Positions 60,433 to 64,000 of a stretch of DNA of 64,000 nt are shown piece after piece. The notes beneath the pieces are model-generated. The model was not told the origin of the DNA, made no database searches, and was given only the letters and a program-made list of their open reading frames with translations. Source of the DNA: Neisseria sp. Marseille-Q5346. GTDB taxonomy: Bacteria; Pseudomonadota; Gammaproteobacteria; Burkholderiales; Neisseriaceae. The stretch spans positions 2,108,001 through 2,172,000 of the forward strand of contig NZ_OX336253.1 in NCBI RefSeq assembly GCF_946902045.1, read 5' to 3'. Numbering within the stretch: the first letter of the stretch is position 1; each line of letters starts with the position of its first letter. The translations under genes and the position numbers were made by a program.

Positions 60433-61683
60433 ATGAGCTATATCGAACAGTTGGGCAAGAATACCCAAAAAGCCAGTAAAACGTTAATTAGTTTGGGAAG
60501 CGTGGAAAAAAACAATCTGCTGCGTCAGGTTGCGGCGGCTTTGGTTGAACGGGCTGAGATGATTTTGGCGGAAAATGCCCGCGATTTGTCCGCTGCAAAA
60601 GAAAACGGCATTTCGGACATTATGCTCGACAGGTTGCGCTTGAATCACGAACGTATCAAGGGCATTGCGGAAGGCGTTGAGCAGGTTGCCGATTTGCAGG
60701 ACCCGATTGGGCAGGTTGTCCGCGGTTATACCAATCTGGACGGCTTGAAGATTGTTCAAAAACGCGTGCCTTTGGGCGTGGTTGCCATGATTTTTGAAAG
60801 CCGCCCGAATGTTTCGGTCGATGCGTTTTCTCTGGCCTTTAAAACCGGCAATGCCATTATTTTGCGCGGCGGTCGCGATGCCATCCATTCCAATACCGCA
60901 TTGATTGCCGTCATCAGGCAGACTTTGGTACAAGCGGGAATGGATGCCGATGTGGTGCAGCTGGTTGAGGATACCAGTCATGCCGCTGCCGAGGAATTGA
61001 TGCAGGCAGTCGATTATATTGATGTGCTGATTCCGCGCGGCGGCGCGCGCTTGATTCAGACGGTGAAAGAGAAATCGAAAGTTCCCGTCATTGAAACCGG
61101 AGTCGGTAATTGCCATATTTATGTAGATGACAGTGCCGATTTGGAGATGGCGGTCGATATCGTCGTGAATGCCAAAACGCAGCGCCCAAGCGTGTGTAAT
61201 GCCGCTGAATCTTTGGTTGTTCATGAAAAGATAGCGGAGGCGTTTTTGCCCAAACTGGAAGAAGCCGTTGCCAAAGTGCATCCGGTCGAATTTAGAGCCG
61301 ATCAGGAAGCACTGCGTATGTTTAAAAATGCTGTTTTGGCAACCGAGGAAGATTACAGTACCGAGTTTCTTGACTATATTATGTCGGTCAAGACAGTGAA
61401 ATCGGTGGAAGAAGCCGTCGATTGGATTAACGGCCATACGACGCATCACTCGGAAGCGATTGTGACCCAAAGCATTGCCCATGCTGAGTTTTTCCAAGAA
61501 AGCATTGATGCGGCGGCGGTTTATGTCAATGCGTCCACTCGGTTCACCGACGGCTTTGTTTTCGGATTGGGCGCGGAAATCGGGATTTCCACCCAAAAAA
61601 TGCACGCCCGCGGCCCGATGGGTTTGGAAGCGCTGACTTCGACCAAGTTCTACATCAACGGCAACGGTCAGATCCGACGTTGA
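60433..61683 (+). CDS. proA: Gamma-glutamyl phosphate reductase
   Basis: ProA reduces glutamyl-5-phosphate with NADPH to glutamate semialdehyde. The 416-residue aldehyde-dehydrogenase-fold protein has [21 protein letters not shown], the NADP loop ILRGGRDA and the catalytic cysteine in [24 protein letters not shown] precedes the ATG at 60433; the frame also opens at a TTG at 60430. It is tightly coupled to proB, as needed for channelling of the unstable acyl phosphate. The C-terminal [20 protein letters not shown] segment closely resembles streptococcal ProA from memory. No full uptake sequence occurs in proBA. Confidence 0.97.
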   Translation: MSYIEQLGKNTQKASKTLISLGSVEKNNLLRQVAAALVERAEMILAENARDLSAAKENGISDIMLDRLRLNHERIKGIAEGVEQVADLQDPIGQVVRGYTNLDGLKIVQKRVPLGVVAMIFESRPNVSVDAFSLAFKTGNAIILRGGRDAIHSNTALIAVIRQTLVQAGMDADVVQLVEDTSHAAAEELMQAVDYIDVLIPRGGARLIQTVKEKSKVPVIETGVGNCHIYVDDSADLEMAVDIVVNAKTQRPSVCNAAESLVVHEKIAEAFLPKLEEAVAKVHPVEFRADQEALRMFKNAVLATEEDYSTEFLDYIMSVKTVKSVEEAVDWINGHTTHHSEAIVTQSIAHAEFFQESIDAAAVYVNASTRFTDGFVFGLGAEIGISTQKMHARGPMGLEALTSTKFYINGNGQIRR

Positions 61684-61712
61684 TAAACGCCCCTCAACTT
61701 CATCAATTTGCG

Positions 61713-61718
61713 TATAAT
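61713..61718 (+). promoter_or_regulatory. Candidate grxD promoter -10
   Basis: A perfect TATAAT lies 59 bases before the grxD start, between proA and grxD. No good -35 is visible at standard spacing. Confidence 0.45.
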
Positions 61719-61771
61719 GGCGGGAAATTTGATTTTCCCCGAACAACCGATTTAGTAAAAAGGAACACACC

Positions 61772-62083
61772 ATGTCCTCTATCCACGATCAAATCAAAGA
61801 AGTCGTTACCACACACCGCGTCGTATTGTTCATGAAAGGCACGAAGCAATTCCCGCAATGTGGCTTCTCTTCCCGTGCTGTACAAATCCTGAATGCGGCA
61901 GGTTGCACCGACTATGTAACCGTCAACGTATTGGAAAACGATGCCGTACGCCAAGGCATTAAAGAATACAGCGATTGGCCGACTATTCCTCAACTGTACG
62001 TTAACGGCGAATTTGTCGGCGGCTCCGACATTTTGATGGAAATGTACGAAGCCGGCGAACTGCAAGAATTGCTGAAAGCTTAA
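61772..62083 (+). CDS. grxD: Monothiol glutaredoxin (Grx4 type)
   Basis: This 103-residue CGFS glutaredoxin carries the active-site motif in [11 protein letters not shown] and the glutathione-binding [23 protein letters not shown] proteins hold a [2Fe-2S] cluster as a homodimer or with BolA and deliver it to target proteins, instead of acting as disulfide reductants. AAAGGA precedes the ATG by about 8 bases. Own promoter and DUS terminator suggest a single-gene unit. Confidence 0.97.
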   Translation: MSSIHDQIKEVVTTHRVVLFMKGTKQFPQCGFSSRAVQILNAAGCTDYVTVNVLENDAVRQGIKEYSDWPTIPQLYVNGEFVGGSDILMEMYEAGELQELLKA

Positions 62084-62118
62084 TTATCCACAATATTCCA
62101 TAATGTAAAATTGTTGAC

Positions 62119-62153
62119 AAAGGCCGTCTGAAACCCTGATTCAGACGGCCTTT
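62119..62153. terminator. DUS terminator after grxD
   Basis: AAAGGCCGTCTGAA and TTCAGACGGCCTTT form a 14 bp stem with a 7-base loop. Confidence 0.75.
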
Positions 62154-62169
62154 CGCATGAATACGCACT

Positions 62170-62197
62170 TTGCGCGCCATGTGAAAAAAAGTATAAT
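62170..62197 (+). promoter_or_regulatory. upp promoter
   Basis: TTGCGC (62170-62175), 16-base spacer, TATAAT (62192-62197), 33 bases before the upp start codon, giving a very short leader. Confidence 0.6.
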
Positions 62198-62229
62198 CCC
62201 CCTCCATCAACGCAATTCGGAAAATCAAC

Positions 62230-62856
62230 ATGAACGTTACCGTTATCAACCACCCTTTAGTCCGCCACAAACTCACGCTGATGCGTGAAGCGGATTGCAG
62301 CACTTACAAATTCCGCACGCTTACCACCGAGTTGGCACGTCTGATGGCATACGAAGCCAGCCGTGACTTTGAAATTGAAAAATACATTATTGACGGCTGG
62401 TGCGGTTCTATTGAAGGCGACCGCATCAAAGGCAAAACGCTGACTGTCGTCCCGATTTTGCGTGCCGGTTTGGGTATGCTCGACGGCGTACTCGACCTGA
62501 TTCCGACTGCCAAAATCAGCGTTGTCGGCTTGCAGCGCGATGAAGAAACTTTGAAACCGGTTTCTTATTTTGAAAAATTTGTCGATAGCATGGACGAACG
62601 TCCCGCGCTGATTATCGACCCAATGTTGGCGACCGGCGGCTCTATGGTTGCCACCATCGACCTTTTGAAAGCCAAAGGTTGCCGTAACATCAAAGCATTG
62701 GTATTAGTTGCCGCTCCGGAAGGTGTGAAAGCCGTCAATGACGCGCATCCTGATGTAACCATCTACACTGCCGCGCTCGACAGCCACTTGAATGAACACG
62801 GCTACATCATCCCCGGTTTGGGCGATGCCGGCGATAAGATTTTCGGTACACGTTAA
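62230..62856 (+). CDS. upp: Uracil phosphoribosyltransferase
   Basis: This pyrimidine salvage enzyme makes UMP from uracil and PRPP. The 208-residue protein has the PRPP-loop region [15 protein letters not shown], the loop [13 protein letters not shown] and the uracil-binding [18 protein letters not shown] at its C-terminus. The length equals that of E. coli Upp (208). It is flanked by DUS terminators with its own promoter. Confidence 0.98.
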   Translation: MNVTVINHPLVRHKLTLMREADCSTYKFRTLTTELARLMAYEASRDFEIEKYIIDGWCGSIEGDRIKGKTLTVVPILRAGLGMLDGVLDLIPTAKISVVGLQRDEETLKPVSYFEKFVDSMDERPALIIDPMLATGGSMVATIDLLKAKGCRNIKALVLVAAPEGVKAVNDAHPDVTIYTAALDSHLNEHGYIIPGLGDAGDKIFGTR

Positions 62857-62867
62857 TTGAAATGTTT

Positions 62868-62911
62868 AAGGCCGTCTGAAAAGTGTCAAACATCAATTTT
62901 CAGACGGCCTT
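62868..62911. terminator. Inverted AG-DUS pair after upp
   Basis: AAGGCCGTCTGAAAA and TTTTCAGACGGCCTT pair across a 14-base loop. Confidence 0.7.
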
Positions 62912-62953
62912 GTTATATGGTTTGTTTTAAAATCCACATCAGAAAGGACAATC

Positions 62954-63271
62954 ATGAGCTTCCAAGACAATCTGGCCGCTATGCCTGCCATCGATCATTT
63001 GAGCGGCTTGGATATTCTCGATAAAGAGGGCAATGTGGTTCATCACATTCCCAATGTACCCGGCAAACAAGGCTCGCTCAAACTTTACCATGCTTTGGCG
63101 CAAGAGTTTGACGGTAAACTTGACGCAGCAGCGGCAGAACGCGGCTTGGCATGGTTTGCAGAACATGTTGCCGATGCCGAAGCCAATCCAGGCAAACATC
63201 CGAATATTGATTTACTGTTTAAAGTGAAGGCTGAAAATATCAGCCTGACTTTGAAACCATTGGTTGCTTAA
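62954..63271 (+). CDS. DUF2322 family protein
   Basis: This 105-residue cytosolic protein resembles the DUF2322 family of Neisseria and Pasteurellaceae: SFQDNLAAMPAIDHLSGLDILD, PGKQGSLKLYHAL, RGLAWFAEHVADAEANPG and HPNIDLLF. No catalytic motif or membrane segment is visible. AAAGGA lies about 8 bases before the ATG. It is bounded by DUS terminators, and its function is unknown. Confidence 0.8.
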   Translation: MSFQDNLAAMPAIDHLSGLDILDKEGNVVHHIPNVPGKQGSLKLYHALAQEFDGKLDAAAAERGLAWFAEHVADAEANPGKHPNIDLLFKVKAENISLTLKPLVA

Positions 63272-63278
63272 TGAATAC

Positions 63279-63318
63279 AAAAAAGGCCGTCTGAAAACAA
63301 TTTTCAGACGGCCTTTTT
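63279..63318. terminator. Bidirectional DUS terminator between DUF2322 gene and trxA
   Basis: AAAAAGGCCGTCTGAAAA and TTTTCAGACGGCCTTTTT form an 18 bp stem with a 3-4 base loop between convergent genes. Confidence 0.88.
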
Positions 63319-63332
63319 ATATGCTTAAAACC

Positions 63333-63665
63333 TTAAGCGATAGAAGCTTCAACGAATGCAGTCAGTTGACCTTTAGCCAATGCGCCGACTTTGGTTGCAA
63401 CGTTTTCGCCGTTTTTGAACACCATCAGGGTAGGGATGCCGCGAACGCCGAATTTGGCAGGAGTGGCTTCATTGTCGTCGATGTTGATTTTAACAACTTT
63501 CAGACGGCCTTGGAATTCGGAGGCGATGTCGTCCAAGATTGGGGCAATCATTTTGCAAGGGCCGCACCATGGTGCCCAGAAGTCCAGCAATACAGGTACA
63601 TCGGATTTCAAAACGTCTTGTTCGAAGCTGGCATCGCTGGAGTGGATAATCAATTCGCTGCTCAT
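63333..63665 (-). CDS. trxA: Thioredoxin 1
   Basis: This 110-residue cytosolic thiol reductant has the active site [11 protein letters not shown] (Cys about 34 and 37), the buried Asp in VLLDFW, the cis-Pro in [13 protein letters not shown] and the C-terminal helix. AAGGA lies about 7 bases before the ATG. It reduces ribonucleotide reductase, methionine sulfoxide reductases and others. A DUS lies inside the gene near 63500. Confidence 0.98.
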   Translation of the reverse strand: MSSELIIHSSDASFEQDVLKSDVPVLLDFWAPWCGPCKMIAPILDDIASEFQGRLKVVKINIDDNEATPAKFGVRGIPTLMVFKNGENVATKVGALAKGQLTAFVEASIA

Positions 63666-63791
63666 GTTTGTTTCCTTTTGAATGGGGATCGATAAATATG
63701 TTGTTCAGAATAGTGGCAGACAGGGAAAATTTCAAGTGCCGCCACCCGGTAATAGTTTTTTTGAAATGCGCCTATCGCAATCTTTAAAGAT

Positions 63792-64000
63792 TCAGACGGC
63801 CTCTTGAACCATGTGGCCGGAGTGGGCAATCAAATGGCGCGTATAGTCGCTGCTTGGATTGGCAAACACATTTTCGCATTCGCCTTCTTCAACGATTTTG
63901 CCGTCTTTCAACACCATCACGCGATGGGAAATGGCGCGGATCACGGCGAGGTCGTGGCTGATGATGATGAAGGCGAGGCCGTATTCTTTTTGCAGGCCGC
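63792..64000 (-). CDS. ABC transporter ATPase, C-terminal end (peptide/microcin C type), truncated by window edge
   Basis: Reading the minus strand from the right edge gives 68 residues and a stop: LQKEYGLAFIIISHDLAVIRAISHRV with the H-loop His of an ABC ATPase, then MVLKDGKIVEEG and a tail NPSSDYTRHLIAHSG typical of peptide-family cassettes (OppF, DppF, YejF). The Walker motifs lie outside the window. The last codons GAG GCC GTC TGA are themselves an uptake-sequence core, so the DUS supplies the end of the protein and its stop codon. Confidence 0.8.
   Translation of the reverse strand, partial: GLQKEYGLAFIIISHDLAVIRAISHRVMVLKDGKIVEEGECENVFANPSSDYTRHLIAHSGHMVQEAV

Noticed and set aside
60484..61773. 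429-codon open frame on the minus strand opposite proA
   Set aside because: Long but antisense to proA; His/Asn-rich translation with no domain.

Overview
The window looks like a chromosomal segment of a commensal Neisseria. The 12-base DNA uptake sequence AGGCCGTCTGAA (AG-DUS dialect) occurs dozens of times, mostly as inverted pairs just after genes where they form terminators. From memory, this dialect dominates in the N. subflava/N. flavescens side of the genus, whereas meningococcus and gonococcus use ATGCCGTCTGAA. A full glycogen/maltodextrin enzyme set also points to a commensal. The species call is an inference. No insertion sequence, prophage, CRISPR array or Correia element was seen.

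Layout. 1-1.75 kb: the end of a type II restriction gene and its adenine methyltransferase, AT-rich, DUS-free and sitting directly upstream of pheT. 1.8-7.8 kb: pheT, ihfA, a small MerR-like protein, trpA, accD, a YqeY protein and rpsU. 8-13.5 kb (minus strand): the lytic transglycosylase lipoprotein LtgA, FxsA, a membrane-anchored spermidine-synthase-like protein and an outer membrane porin. 13.8-21.1 kb: an oligopeptide import locus (oppA, a three-domain aminopeptidase P, oppB, oppC and a fused oppDF ATPase). 21.3-26.5 kb: tRNA-Ser(UGA), yaaA, ridA, apaH, an FAD-linked hydroxyacid oxidase, a heptad-repeat lipoprotein and slyD. 26.7-35.9 kb: a glycogen block with a full-length MalQ-GlgB fusion, glgX and glgP. 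36-42.6 kb (minus): a Slam transporter, its probable hemophilin-like secreted substrate and a very large TonB-dependent receptor behind a good Fur box, best read as a heme-acquisition system.

42.9-50.2 kb: a RibB protein with an inactive-looking RibA-like domain and, in frame upstream, a helix-turn-helix module whose promoter carries two matching palindromes; then a DUF4230 protein, amiC, tsaE, pheA, and an rtcB-prfH pair preceded by a short leader ORF. 50.3-55.1 kb (minus): a complete type I secretion apparatus (adaptor, ABC ATPase, TolC-like protein) without an adjacent substrate. 55.4-64 kb: an RsmB-type methyltransferase, a DUF1853 protein, trmJ, suhB, a proBA pair that resembles streptococcal proteins, grxD, upp, a DUF2322 protein, trxA and the end of a peptide-type ABC ATPase.

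The most interesting parts are the Slam/hemophilin-like/TonB cluster, the HTH-RibB gene with its apparent self-operator, the Gram-positive-looking proBA, the MalQ-GlgB fusion, the leader in front of rtcB-prfH, and the Ala/Glu heptad lipoprotein that ends in lysine.
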